Source: CAG-791 sp002390025 (GTDB lineage: Bacteria; Bacillota; Clostridia; Lachnospirales; Lachnospiraceae). Taken from it: a DNA stretch of 64,000 nt. Every line of letters starts with the position of its first letter. Within the stretch, counting starts at the first letter, position 1. The DNA lies in NCBI GenBank assembly GCA_946543465.1, contig CAMNLR010000134.1, forward strand, positions 1-64,000. The letters run 5' to 3'. Below are positions 7,927 to 15,675 of the stretch, one piece after another. The translations under genes were made by a program, and so were the position numbers. The notes below the pieces were generated by a model. That model did no database searches, was not told where the DNA came from, and saw only the letters and a list, made by a program, of their open reading frames with translations.

Positions 7927-7979
7927 AAAAATCCCTTCCGGGCTGCAGGAATTTAACCTGTTTTCCGGAAGGGATTTTT
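7927..7979. terminator. bidirectional intrinsic terminator
   Basis: A perfect 15-bp stem, AAAAATCCCTTCCGG at 7927-7941 with its complement at 7965-7979, flanked by A and T runs on both sides. It ends the peptide gene and can also serve mobA, which converges from the other strand. Confidence 0.85.
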
Positions 7980-8059
7980 ACATTTGATTATACACCCCTT
8001 TCTGCATCGATGATGCCCGACTATAAATGACGCGCATTTATTAATGGTTTATGTGGGTC

Positions 8060-8800
8060 TCATTCAGTGAGGATCCTGTGGAATTCCTCGCCTGTGTTGA
8101 TATTTGAGATCATCCGGAGAAGCTCCGGCTCTTCGATCCGTATTGCTTTCGCCCTGCATAAATCCGGCAGGATGCGGAGGCGGTTGTCTCCTTTTTCGAT
8201 CTGCCGGCGCAGGATCGGGGCGATTGTCTTTCTATAGAGCGCGCAGGTCATATGCATGCGCCCGTCCGGTGTGAGGGGGTAGATGATGTCCGCATCGGCG
8301 CCGCGCTGCTGTAGGAGCAGTGTGAAGAAGCTCCGCTTGACAGCGGGAACATCGCAGGACACAACGAGAGCCCACTCCGCCTTACATGTGTGCAGAGCCG
8401 TATAGATGCCGCCCAGCGGGCCGCAATCCGGGATCAGGTCCGGCAGGCGGATCCAGTCTGCAGGGAGGCGGTCCTGATCGGGAACGGTACCTTTTTTGCT
8501 GTTCTCTGCCGCCGGGGCGGGCTTGTCCTGATCGGGGCCGGTGCCTTGTGTAATGGCCTCAGACGCTGCAGTGAGGTTTTGTTGATCGGAGTTGCTGCCG
8601 TCAGCTGCCACGGAGAGGTATTTTTCATCCAGAAAGTCCAGTTCTGACGCGATCGTTTCCAGGAAAGTACTCTCTTTCCAGGGAAGCAGGGCCTTGTCCC
8701 GGCCCATGCGCCGGCTCCTGCCGCCCCGCAGCAGGACCGCGCAGCAGGCGCCAGCGGGGTTTTCTGAAGGGCTGCTGCCGGGATGGGATGTAGTGTTCAT
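8060..8800 (-). CDS. mobA: molybdenum cofactor guanylyltransferase
   Basis: A 246-residue MobA: it attaches GMP from GTP to molybdopterin, making the MGD cofactor used by nitrate reductase and similar enzymes. The N-terminal nucleotide-binding motif LLRGGRSRRMGRDKALLPW, then PDCGPLGGIYTAL and VVSCDVPAV (metal-binding Asp), are present. Odd: about 45 extra residues sit between strand 2 (KYLSVAAD) and the DWIRLPD segment, made of an 18-residue unit repeated two and a half times (SDQQNLTAASE / GPDQDKPAPAAE / VPDQDR). The insert lies in a surface loop region and is encoded by a 54-bp tandem repeat. Ribosome site AAGGA lies close to the ATG. Supplies the narA-type enzyme encoded 16 kb away. Confidence 0.85.
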   Translation of the reverse strand: MNTTSHPGSSPSENPAGACCAVLLRGGRSRRMGRDKALLPWKESTFLETIASELDFLDEKYLSVAADGSNSDQQNLTAASEAITQGTGPDQDKPAPAAENSKKGTVPDQDRLPADWIRLPDLIPDCGPLGGIYTALHTCKAEWALVVSCDVPAVKRSFFTLLLQQRGADADIIYPLTPDGRMHMTCALYRKTIAPILRRQIEKGDNRLRILPDLCRAKAIRIEEPELLRMISNINTGEEFHRILTE

Positions 8801-8820
8801 GTTTCCTTAACCCCTCTTCG

Positions 8821-8851
8821 TGGGACACTGGGGACGGTTCTGGCCGTCCCA
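8821..8851. repeat. R1 palindromic element, TGGGAC-armed (locus b)
   Basis: A single unit with arms TGGGAC and GTCCCA around the core GGGGACGGTTC, ending 10 bp before the stop codon of the alpha-amylase gene. Relative to that gene the core is on the opposite strand. Confidence 0.8.
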
Positions 8852-8860
8852 CCTGGTGGC

Positions 8861-10333
8861 TCATTCTGTGACGACAATGTATTCGAAGCCGACTTCGTGG
8901 ATCCAGATGGAGACTTCGCCTCCTCTGACGGCGAAGGTGCCGTAGCCTTCCTGGTCGATGACGACGGGATCGGGGCAGTTTTCGAGGGCGTCGCGGAAGG
9001 CGATGCCGGTGTGCTGTTTGCCCATAAACATGCGTTTTTCGCCGTTATCTGTGTTGCTGATGACGACAGCAAGGCCGGAGTCGGGGTGGTCTTCGCTTCC
9101 TCTGCGGACCCAGCCGACGATGTGGGGATCGTCAAAGTAGTCTTCCTGTTCGCCGTAGGCATAGCCGCGGCGGATTTTGATCATCTTGCCCAGGTTGGGA
9201 ACGAGCGGGCGGTCCTGGACGGGATTTCCGTAGTAGTCGGAATAAAAGACGCAGGGGGTTCCGCTCTCGCGCAGGAGGATCATGGCATAGGCGATGGGTT
9301 TGAACCAGTCCGCGACAAAGGACTGGAGTGCCTGGCCGTACTGGGTGTCGTGGTTGTCCACAAAGGTCACGGCGTACCCGGGCCTCTCTCTGACAAGGGT
9401 GTTGTCAAAGATCTGGCGCAGGTCGTAGTCGCGCCCCGCCTGTGAGGCATTGAAGAAGTTGTAGTGGAGGGCGACGTCGAACAGGCTCATCTCCTGGTGA
9501 ACTGCGTCGAGGTAGTAGATGAGGCGTCCGAGGTCTGTGTTCCAGTACTCTCCCACTGCCGGGATGTCTTTCCCGAGTTCGGCGCGCACTTTCTGCAGGA
9601 GCTCCTGGTAAAAGCTGAAGCTGATGTGCTTGACGGCGTCGAGGCGCAGTCCGTCAATCCCGGTCTCCCTGATATACCAGAGAAGCCATTTGCGGATTTC
9701 CTCGCAGACGACAGGATTGCTCATGTCGACATTCATGCCCATCAGGTAGTCAAAATTGCCCTTCTCCGGATCCGTGTCCTCATTCCACTCCTTGCCTTTG
9801 AAGCGGTAGATCATGCCCTGCTCCTTGGAGAGGTCATCGTAGTCTGTCCCGGAAAAATGTGTGTGATCCCAGGTGAATGTGCTGTATTTGCCCTTTCTGC
9901 CGGGGAAGGTGAATTTAGACCAGACACGGATCACGTGGGGTTCTTCGACCTGCTGTGTGCGGTCCTCGGCGGAGTCCGATACGGCGACAACATCCTCACA
10001 TTCATCGGCGCCCATTCTGTGGTTGAGGACGATATCTGCGAAGACCCGGATCCCGTTATCGTGGAAAGCCCGGATCGCCTCGAGATATTCCTCTTTGGTG
10101 CCGTATTTGGTGCGGACAGTATCCTTCTGGTCGAATTCGCCAAGGTCATACATGTCGTAGACGCCGTAGCCTACGTCGTCCTGGGATGTTCCCTTATAGG
10201 CGGGCGGAAGCCAGACATCCGTGATACCGATCCCGTTCAGGCTCTCTGCCTTGGCGGCGCAGCGTTTCCACCACAGTCCGTCGTTGGGCAGGTACCATTC
10301 AAAATACTGCATCATAGTCCTGTTTACTGACAT
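8861..10333 (-). CDS. cytoplasmic alpha-amylase (GH13, maltohexaose-type)
   Basis: A 490-residue alpha-amylase of the GH13_5 type with no signal peptide, so it acts inside the cell on glycogen or imported maltodextrins. The opening MMQYFEWYLPNDGLWW is characteristic. Catalytic residues are visible: nucleophile Asp232 in GLRLDAVKH, acid/base Glu262 in AVGEYW, and Asp329 in FVDNHD; the DIVLNHRMGAD segment holds the calcium/substrate region. Length equals that of Bacillus and E. coli AmyA/AmyS homologues. The GGAG ribosome site is six bases from the ATG. It fits functionally with glgC/glgD later in the window as glycogen turnover, though not in the same operon. Confidence 0.92.
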   Translation of the reverse strand: MSVNRTMMQYFEWYLPNDGLWWKRCAAKAESLNGIGITDVWLPPAYKGTSQDDVGYGVYDMYDLGEFDQKDTVRTKYGTKEEYLEAIRAFHDNGIRVFADIVLNHRMGADECEDVVAVSDSAEDRTQQVEEPHVIRVWSKFTFPGRKGKYSTFTWDHTHFSGTDYDDLSKEQGMIYRFKGKEWNEDTDPEKGNFDYLMGMNVDMSNPVVCEEIRKWLLWYIRETGIDGLRLDAVKHISFSFYQELLQKVRAELGKDIPAVGEYWNTDLGRLIYYLDAVHQEMSLFDVALHYNFFNASQAGRDYDLRQIFDNTLVRERPGYAVTFVDNHDTQYGQALQSFVADWFKPIAYAMILLRESGTPCVFYSDYYGNPVQDRPLVPNLGKMIKIRRGYAYGEQEDYFDDPHIVGWVRRGSEDHPDSGLAVVISNTDNGEKRMFMGKQHTGIAFRDALENCPDPVVIDQEGYGTFAVRGGEVSIWIHEVGFEYIVVTE

Positions 10334-10555
10334 AGTTTTCTCCGATATTTATCTAAATTACGTTTTTATTACGTTTTTCGCGGAAATATCCTGCTGCGGA
10401 TTCTGCAGCGGACTGCATGGTCACGCGGCAGGTTTTGCATGCTGTTTCGTTTACTTCGCAGCAGTTTTCTGCGGAATACCGCATTATTTTGTGCAGGTTT
10501 TGCATGCTATTTCGTTTTCTTACAGCAGATTATTCTACTGCTTATCTGCATTTTT
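10334..10555. repeat. amylase leader with a ~65-bp direct repeat
   Basis: The gap between moaC and the amylase gene holds two copies, 65 bp apart, of a segment reading (on the - strand) AAACGAAAYAGCATGCAAAA followed by CCTGC. The function is unknown; it lies in the presumed amylase leader. Confidence 0.65.
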
Positions 10556-11050
10556 TTAAAGCGGTTTCTGTTCTCTTGTATAATCGCCGTGCACACCGCC
10601 GGTCTTCTGCACAAGGCGGATGCCGGTGATTTCCATATCTCTCTGAACTGCCTTGCACATGTCGTAGACAGTGAGTGCCGCGGTGGAAACGGCGGTGAGG
10701 GCCTCCATCTCGACGCCGGTGCGTCCCTCGCAGGAGACCTGGGCCCGGATCTCAACCGCGTGGTCTTTTTCGTTGAGTGTGAGGTCGAGTTTAATGCCGC
10801 TCAGAAAGAGGGGATGGCACATGGGGATGAGGTCCGGCGTCCTCTTGGCGCCCATGATCCCTGCGATCTGGGCCGTCGCCAGCACGTCGCCCTTTTTCAT
10901 ACCGCCGCTTCTGACCATTTCAAAGGTCTGCGGATTCAGGAGCACGCGCCCCTCGGCAATGGCTGTCCTCTTTGTGATCTCCTTGTCACCCACGTTGACC
11001 ATCCTGGCTCTGCCGCTCTCGTCAAAATGGGTGAAATCCTGCTCTGTCAT
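10556..11050 (-). CDS. moaC: cyclic pyranopterin monophosphate synthase
   Basis: A 164-residue MoaC, which works with MoaA to turn GTP into cyclic pyranopterin monophosphate, the first Moco intermediate. Diagnostic motifs are MVNVGDKEITKRTAIAEG, KKGDVLATAQIAGIMGAKRT, LIPMCHPLFLSG and GRTGVEMEALTAVSTAALTVYDMCKA, with the catalytic DMCKAVQRDM-Lys/Asp region intact and the C-terminal KTGG. Length is normal. AAGGAG lies about nine bases before the ATG. MoaA is not in the window; mobA and mobB are close on the same strand but with unrelated genes between. A structured leader precedes it (11119-11214). Confidence 0.93.
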   Translation of the reverse strand: MTEQDFTHFDESGRARMVNVGDKEITKRTAIAEGRVLLNPQTFEMVRSGGMKKGDVLATAQIAGIMGAKRTPDLIPMCHPLFLSGIKLDLTLNEKDHAVEIRAQVSCEGRTGVEMEALTAVSTAALTVYDMCKAVQRDMEITGIRLVQKTGGVHGDYTREQKPL

Positions 11051-11118
11051 ATTTTATATCTCCTTACATTGACGCCGGAGCGCCTCTGCGCGACGGGAAC
11101 ATATACTTTTCCTACAAT

Positions 11119-11247
11119 GCCGCTCGTCAGAGCGGCACCCTGAGGCGTTTTCGCGGAGGCGAAAACGGTGAAGGATCCGCAAAGGTTTGGGCCGCCGTGC
11201 GGTACAAACCTTTGAGTCTTAAAAAATAGCATCGGATATTTTTTAAA
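11119..11247 (-). promoter_or_regulatory. multi-hairpin leader of moaC (riboswitch candidate)
   Basis: Read on the - strand from the TPM gene stop to moaC there is an A/T stem (11247-11217), a perfect 10-bp stem CAAAGGTTTG/CAAACCTTTG with a 15-nt loop (11214-11180), an 8-bp stem GTTTTCGC/GCGAAAAC with a 4-nt loop (11166-11147), and a 7-bp stem GCCGCTC/GAGCGGC with a 4-nt loop (11136-11119). None is followed by a U run, so they are not plain terminators. A metabolite- or Moco-sensing leader is possible; I cannot match it to a known consensus by eye. Confidence 0.5.
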
Positions 11248-11248
11248 C

Positions 11249-12301
11249 TTAGAAACTGTGGCCCCCGCCTCCTCCGGAGTGGCCGCCGCCTCCTCCGCCG
11301 CTGCCGCCTGAGCTGCTGCTCTTGTAGTGCTTGACGCTGCTGAGGAAAATGGCCGCACCCAGGGAAATGCCCGGCAAATGGGCCATCTGGCTCGATACAC
11401 TGGCTTTGATCTCGCCTTTTGTGCGGCGCTCGGCTTTGGGGATCCGTGAAAAGACCGTGATGAAATAGTTGATCAAAACGCCGAGGAGCACTGCGATCAG
11501 GGCGTTGGTGATGTGCTTGACCGGGCGGGCCAGTTCATGTCCGGTGCACTTGGCATATATCTGCCGGAAGGCGCCGTCCGCGCATTCATAATAATCGCCG
11601 CGGGAGGCGCTTTTGTAAATATTGTCCGTGATGGCGCGGGCGTCCGCTCTGGAAATCGTATCCTGCGCTTTGCCGTTTGCGTAAACGTAGATCTCACGGT
11701 TATCCATGTCGATCAGGAAAAGGACAGCGGGGTCGTCCTGAAAATATTCAATGGCACATTTTTCTGCAAATTGTGCGGTTGTAAAGGGCGAGAAATATGT
11801 GCTGATAAAAGCAGCGCCCATATATTCGGTGATGACGGAATAGTCGGCAATGAGGCGGGCTTCTTCCTCTTCTGACAGAAGGTGGGCATCATCCACGACA
11901 AGGAGTGTGCCTGCAGTCTCAGTGGCTCCGCCTTTTCCGCCGTTTCCTTCGTTTACATCGTTTGCAGCAGTTTCATCCGCTGCAGTAGTTTCATCCGCTG
12001 CGACAGTTTTGCCAGCTGCTGCATTTTCATCCGTTGCTGCGGCCATAACTTGGACCGGTTTCAGGAGGGAAAATTCTGTGCTGCCTGTGAAGCCGCCTTT
12101 ACCACTGTCTGCGCAGGTGTCCGTGAATCCGTCTGTGAGTCCGTCCGGGCAGCTGTCTGTGCCGCCTGTACCGCTTTCTGCGTTACTGTCTGTACAGCCG
12201 GTCAGGCTCATGCAGTTTGTAGAGCTGATACAGCTTAGGCAGCTCATGCATGCGGCACAGAGGATTATTGCGGCAAGGAGTGCGGGTATTCTTTTTTTCA
12301 T
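11249..12301 (-). CDS. TPM-domain membrane protein with Gly-Ser-His tail
   Basis: About 350 residues. A signal or lipoprotein-like N-terminus (MKKRIPALLAAIILCAAC, with further Cys) is followed by a low-complexity Ala/Thr/Glu-rich linker (AADETTAADETAA), a TPM (TLP18.3/Psb32) domain from VVDDAHLLSEEEEARL to about CADGAFRQIY, one transmembrane helix (NALIAVLLGVLINYFITVF), and a C-terminal tail ending in GGGGGHSF. This GGxGHSF ending is typical of bacterial TPM proteins. The start at 12301 overlaps the upstream gene end (TGATATG) with GGAGG ten bases upstream. It is co-translated with the zinc-ribbon membrane protein. TPM domains have been linked to phosphatase activity and membrane-protein quality control; the role here is unknown. 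Confidence 0.8.
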   Translation of the reverse strand: MKKRIPALLAAIILCAACMSCLSCISSTNCMSLTGCTDSNAESGTGGTDSCPDGLTDGFTDTCADSGKGGFTGSTEFSLLKPVQVMAAATDENAAAGKTVAADETTAADETAANDVNEGNGGKGGATETAGTLLVVDDAHLLSEEEEARLIADYSVITEYMGAAFISTYFSPFTTAQFAEKCAIEYFQDDPAVLFLIDMDNREIYVYANGKAQDTISRADARAITDNIYKSASRGDYYECADGAFRQIYAKCTGHELARPVKHITNALIAVLLGVLINYFITVFSRIPKAERRTKGEIKASVSSQMAHLPGISLGAAIFLSSVKHYKSSSSGGSGGGGGGHSGGGGGHSF

Positions 12302-12302
12302 A

Positions 12303-13880
12303 TCAGCGCACCTCCTCTCTGTCGAAAAGACGGGGAAGCGGACGTGTCGTACCGATATTATAGACATTGAGCATGACCGCCGATGCGGCGACCAGGATCA
12401 GGATGCAGGCTGTGTCCCCCAGGTAATACCAGAGATCGTTCACCGGATTGATAAAGACGATCACTGTATTGATGATCACTGCCACCCCCACAGCCAGGAT
12501 CGCAAAAGACGGCTGCCACTGGGGAATGGATTTCTGCCATACCAGAACCTTGACGGCGCACACCGCGAGGACGATGACTGCCGCGATTGCTGCAATTTTG
12601 GAGAATAAAATCACATTCATGAGATGGTAGAAGGCGGAAAAGGAAATGACCGCAAGGCTCAGCAAAATGTTCAGAAATCTCTCACCTAATTCTCCGGCTT
12701 TCCGGTAAGACCGCTGCCTGAAGCTGTCCTCTTTTTTGACCGCCGGGGACTTGAGGCCGGTCCATCCCTTGTCCTTTATATGGGTCTGTTTTTCAAAAAT
12801 ACGTCTTGTGCTGCTCTGGATGGACCATGCCATCAGGGCCGCGGCAAGGAGACTGATCAGAGACGTGATCAGGGGTGTGGTCTGGACGATGACTTCCAGG
12901 ATCAGGAACAGGACTGCGGAGATCGCTGCGCATCCCAGGGAGAAGGACTTCATGTCCACGGGGAGATCGGAAACCACTTTGCCGGACTCTCCGTTCACGA
13001 CGGCGTAGGCGACGCGGCCGCCCTTGCGCCAGGTCAGAAACCAGAGGGGGAACATGGTGCTGTGATATCCCCTTGTCCGTGCTTCTACACTTGAAGATGC
13101 GGTCTCCACCTTGATGCCGTCCTGTTTTTTGACGAGTCTGCCAACCTCATCCACGATATCCGCGGAGGCGGTTTTTTCAGCATCTTCGTAGTAGGTCTCT
13201 GCCGGTACTGTCGATGCGTCGGCGTAAAAACCTGACAGATAGGCCGGCCTGAAGGGCTGTTCCTTGTTCATGTCAAAAGGAAGGACTCGGGCGGCGATCT
13301 CGTCGTCATAGTATTTGCTGGCATCATATGGGACGCCGCAGTAATTTCCGTCCACGGAAGCATCGATGCTGTAGGTGTTGACGAGGTCGTACTTGGGCGT
13401 GCTCTCAACGACCTTGGTCCCCACAATATGGGAGGCGCCGAGCTCTACATCATATTCATAATAGGGCATGTAAATGCCGGTAAAGTTCTGCAGGTGGGCG
13501 GCATTCTGTAGTTCTTTCGGCAGGTAGCGGACCTTCTTTGTATGGTTGTCAAAAAGGATCGAGCACCGTTTCTTTGACACCTGAAAGGGGATGATCCTCT
13601 CGGGCATGGATTTGCCGCCCTTTTTGGACTGCAGAAGGCTCTGGCCTCCGCAGTAGGGGCAGAATCCCACCTGTGACTCTTGAGTTCCGTGCAGTTCTGC
13701 GCCGCAGCTTCCGCAGGTGAAGAGGGTCAGCTCAGACTCGGAAATGTCCTCTCCGGTGCTGCTGTTTTTGACCTCAAACTGATCGGGCGGGATCATCGAG
13801 CCGCAGTGCTGGCATTTCATTGATTGCGAATCAATGTCAAAAACAATATTTCCTCCACAGTTTACACATCGAAATCCCAT
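12303..13880 (-). CDS. multi-zinc-ribbon membrane protein (TFIIB-like ribbon)
   Basis: A 525-residue protein with two N-terminal zinc ribbons (CVNCGGN...CQHCGSM, and CGSCGAEL...CPYCGGQ), a soluble middle region (residues ~75-290, including IIPFQVSKKRC and MPYYEYDVEL), and about five to six transmembrane segments at the C-terminus. Many Clostridia encode such 'TFIIB-type zinc ribbon-containing' proteins, usually beside a TPM-domain or PspA-like partner, as here. The stop overlaps the start of the TPM gene by the motif TGATATG, so the two products are probably made in fixed ratio and act together at the membrane. Biochemical function is not established. Confidence 0.8.
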   Translation of the reverse strand: MGFRCVNCGGNIVFDIDSQSMKCQHCGSMIPPDQFEVKNSSTGEDISESELTLFTCGSCGAELHGTQESQVGFCPYCGGQSLLQSKKGGKSMPERIIPFQVSKKRCSILFDNHTKKVRYLPKELQNAAHLQNFTGIYMPYYEYDVELGASHIVGTKVVESTPKYDLVNTYSIDASVDGNYCGVPYDASKYYDDEIAARVLPFDMNKEQPFRPAYLSGFYADASTVPAETYYEDAEKTASADIVDEVGRLVKKQDGIKVETASSSVEARTRGYHSTMFPLWFLTWRKGGRVAYAVVNGESGKVVSDLPVDMKSFSLGCAAISAVLFLILEVIVQTTPLITSLISLLAAALMAWSIQSSTRRIFEKQTHIKDKGWTGLKSPAVKKEDSFRQRSYRKAGELGERFLNILLSLAVISFSAFYHLMNVILFSKIAAIAAVIVLAVCAVKVLVWQKSIPQWQPSFAILAVGVAVIINTVIVFINPVNDLWYYLGDTACILILVAASAVMLNVYNIGTTRPLPRLFDREEVR

Positions 13881-13981
13881 TTTCCTGGTTCCTTTTTTTA
13901 TGTCAGTCGCTTGGTGATGTCAGTTAATTTTTATATGAACCGGTTGTTTGTTCCGGATGGTTATTTTGTTCTGCATGGTAC

Positions 13982-14581
13982 TTAATCCAGGCGGCAGGCG
14001 TTTTGCAGAATCTCGTCGGCGATGCCTTCCAGATCCTCGAAGGGCAGGGTCCTCTCTCCGATCTGTGCCTCGGAGAGGTCGGATACGACCAGAAAGCGTC
14101 CCTCCGGATTGGAGACGGGTTTATGCGATACGGCGCTGCGGACGACTTCAATCTTGGGGACGGGGAGCCCCTTCAATCCCTCTGCCAGAATGATATCCGC
14201 CTCGGGGAAGGCGCCGGTCAGTTCTTTGAGCAGCCTGATGGTACCGGCTGTATCCTGCGTGTCCGGATATTTACCCGTTTTTCGTACAAAGATCTGTCCT
14301 CTTGAAAAAACGGCCGCCCCGAAGGCGCCCGCCTCGACAAAGCGGGAACTGTCCGTTCCCGCGATATCGCATTCAAATTCATGTCCGTCATGCTTGATCA
14401 CTGCGGTCCTGAGGCCGCGGGCGGTCAGTGTGCGGATGATCCCTTCTGTCAGAGTGGTCTTTCCGCTGTTTTTGATGCCGCAGACTGCCGCAAAAACAGG
14501 GCCTTTCCCGTATTTGTCAGTTCTGTCAGTTATATCCCTTATAGCAGTTTTCCCGGTTTTCTCAGTTTTTTCAGAGCGCAC
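13982..14581 (-). CDS. mobB: molybdopterin-guanine dinucleotide biosynthesis protein B
   Basis: A 199-residue MobB, a GTP-binding adaptor for the MobA step of Moco maturation. The Walker A motif GIKNSGKTTL, followed by VIKHDGHEFECDIAGTDSSRFVEAGA and DIILAEGLKGLPVPKIEV, is diagnostic. It begins with GTG at 14581, ten bases after a GGAG site, and no better ATG exists. The first 30 residues are a Lys/Thr/Arg-rich extension (EKTEKTGKTA) not found in usual MobB. It stands ~5 kb from mobA on the same strand. Confidence 0.88.
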   Translation of the reverse strand: MRSEKTEKTGKTAIRDITDRTDKYGKGPVFAAVCGIKNSGKTTLTEGIIRTLTARGLRTAVIKHDGHEFECDIAGTDSSRFVEAGAFGAAVFSRGQIFVRKTGKYPDTQDTAGTIRLLKELTGAFPEADIILAEGLKGLPVPKIEVVRSAVSHKPVSNPEGRFLVVSDLSEAQIGERTLPFEDLEGIADEILQNACRLD

Positions 14582-14815
14582 CTGTGTCTGTCTTCTCCTG
14601 TCTGAAACTGTTTTACTTTTTACGCCTGTATTATGCCTGTTTCGGCTGAATATATATTTTGCTAAATATGCCTGCTTTATGTCTGTAATGCCCGGTATAC
14701 CTGTTTACTGTATATTTTTTTGAATAAATATAACCGTTTTTGTCTGTAATGCCCGGTATGCCTGTTTCAGCTGAAAATACCTGTTGTGCTTGTATATACA
14801 TGTTATGCATGTATT
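14582..14815. repeat. degenerate repeats TGTCTGTAATGCCCGGTAT
   Basis: A/T-rich gap with two copies of TGTCTGTAATGCCCGGTAT (about 14679 and 14740), each followed by RCCTGTTT, and several shorter TGCCTGTTTCRGCTGAA variants. No gene seen. Confidence 0.65.
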
Positions 14816-15361
14816 TTACTCTTCATTGTGAGATGCATGGCGCCCCAGGGAAGGCCTTCGGAAATTGTCCTCATAGGTCATTTCCACTTCATGGTAATAA
14901 TCCGCTGCATCATCGCCTTTTTCATCGTCTATGAACGTCTCTTCGGAATGTCTGTCGGCTGCCGGCGTTTTCCTGGCAGGCTTTTTGCCCTTGGCACGAG
15001 CCATGGCTGCGCGGGCTTTGGCCTCTTCCTTCATTTCTTTTTTCTCGTTCACAATTTCCCAGTGGATCAGGAATGTCATGGCGGCACGCAGAAGGATGAT
15101 CGCGCCCAGGACCAGCAGCTCTCCCATCTCGCGGACGATAACGGTGCGCAGGACCTCTCCGCCCATTTTAAATTCCAGGGCCAGGGCAATTCCCTGGGCA
15201 AGGTCGAGACGGATGTTCTCTCTGTCGCGGCGAAGCCATTTGATAAAGCAAATGAAAGCGGTCGAGACCAGGACGACGATACCGGCCAGCTCCAGGCCTG
15301 TCGTACATAGTTCAACTAAGTATTTAAAAATCATTTCCAATGTATCGATAATCTCTGCCAT
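14816..15361 (-). CDS. DUF1622 membrane protein
   Basis: About 181 residues. The N-terminal 120 match the DUF1622 family: three hydrophobic helices (LELAGIVVLVSTAFICFI, the LDLAQGIALALEFKMGGEVLRTVI segment, and LLVLGAIILLRAAMTFLI) arranged as in the small cyanobacterial and bacterial relatives. The C-terminal 60 residues are a charged cytoplasmic tail (KKEMKEEAKARAAMARAKGKK then an acidic end). The start at 15361 has AAGGAG seven bases upstream; an ATG two codons earlier would sit on top of it. Function unknown; the gene is monocistronic. Confidence 0.75.
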   Translation of the reverse strand: MAEIIDTLEMIFKYLVELCTTGLELAGIVVLVSTAFICFIKWLRRDRENIRLDLAQGIALALEFKMGGEVLRTVIVREMGELLVLGAIILLRAAMTFLIHWEIVNEKKEMKEEAKARAAMARAKGKKPARKTPAADRHSEETFIDDEKGDDAADYYHEVEMTYEDNFRRPSLGRHASHNEE

Positions 15362-15539
15362 AGTCATTCTCCTTGAAATATTTTTCCTGGAACAAGTGAT
15401 TTTGGCCGTACCGAGAGACGAAACTCTTAGGATAAAATCTATGACGGCAACGACATACTTACTCTCTGATTATAAGCGAATAAAGGCAATGGCGCAAACA
15501 CTGTGTCTGCGCCATTTGTGATTCAGGCACTTTATGTCA

Positions 15540-15675
15540 TTTTCTGATGCAGTTCTGTGTCAATTTTCATGACAATGAGATAGCTGTTCTCTGCGGGTTC
15601 TGATGTCGATCCTACTGCTGTTCCGGGCTGGTCATCCTATCATTGCCAGCACTGTTCTCTGCGGGTTCTCAAAGT
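15540..15675. repeat. direct repeat CTGTTCTCTGCGGGTTCT
   Basis: Two copies of CTGTTCTCTGCGGGTTCT, about 65 bp apart (near 15584 and 15650), flank a CTGTTCCGGGCTGG-type half copy just downstream of the dehydrogenase stop. No gene. Confidence 0.65.
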
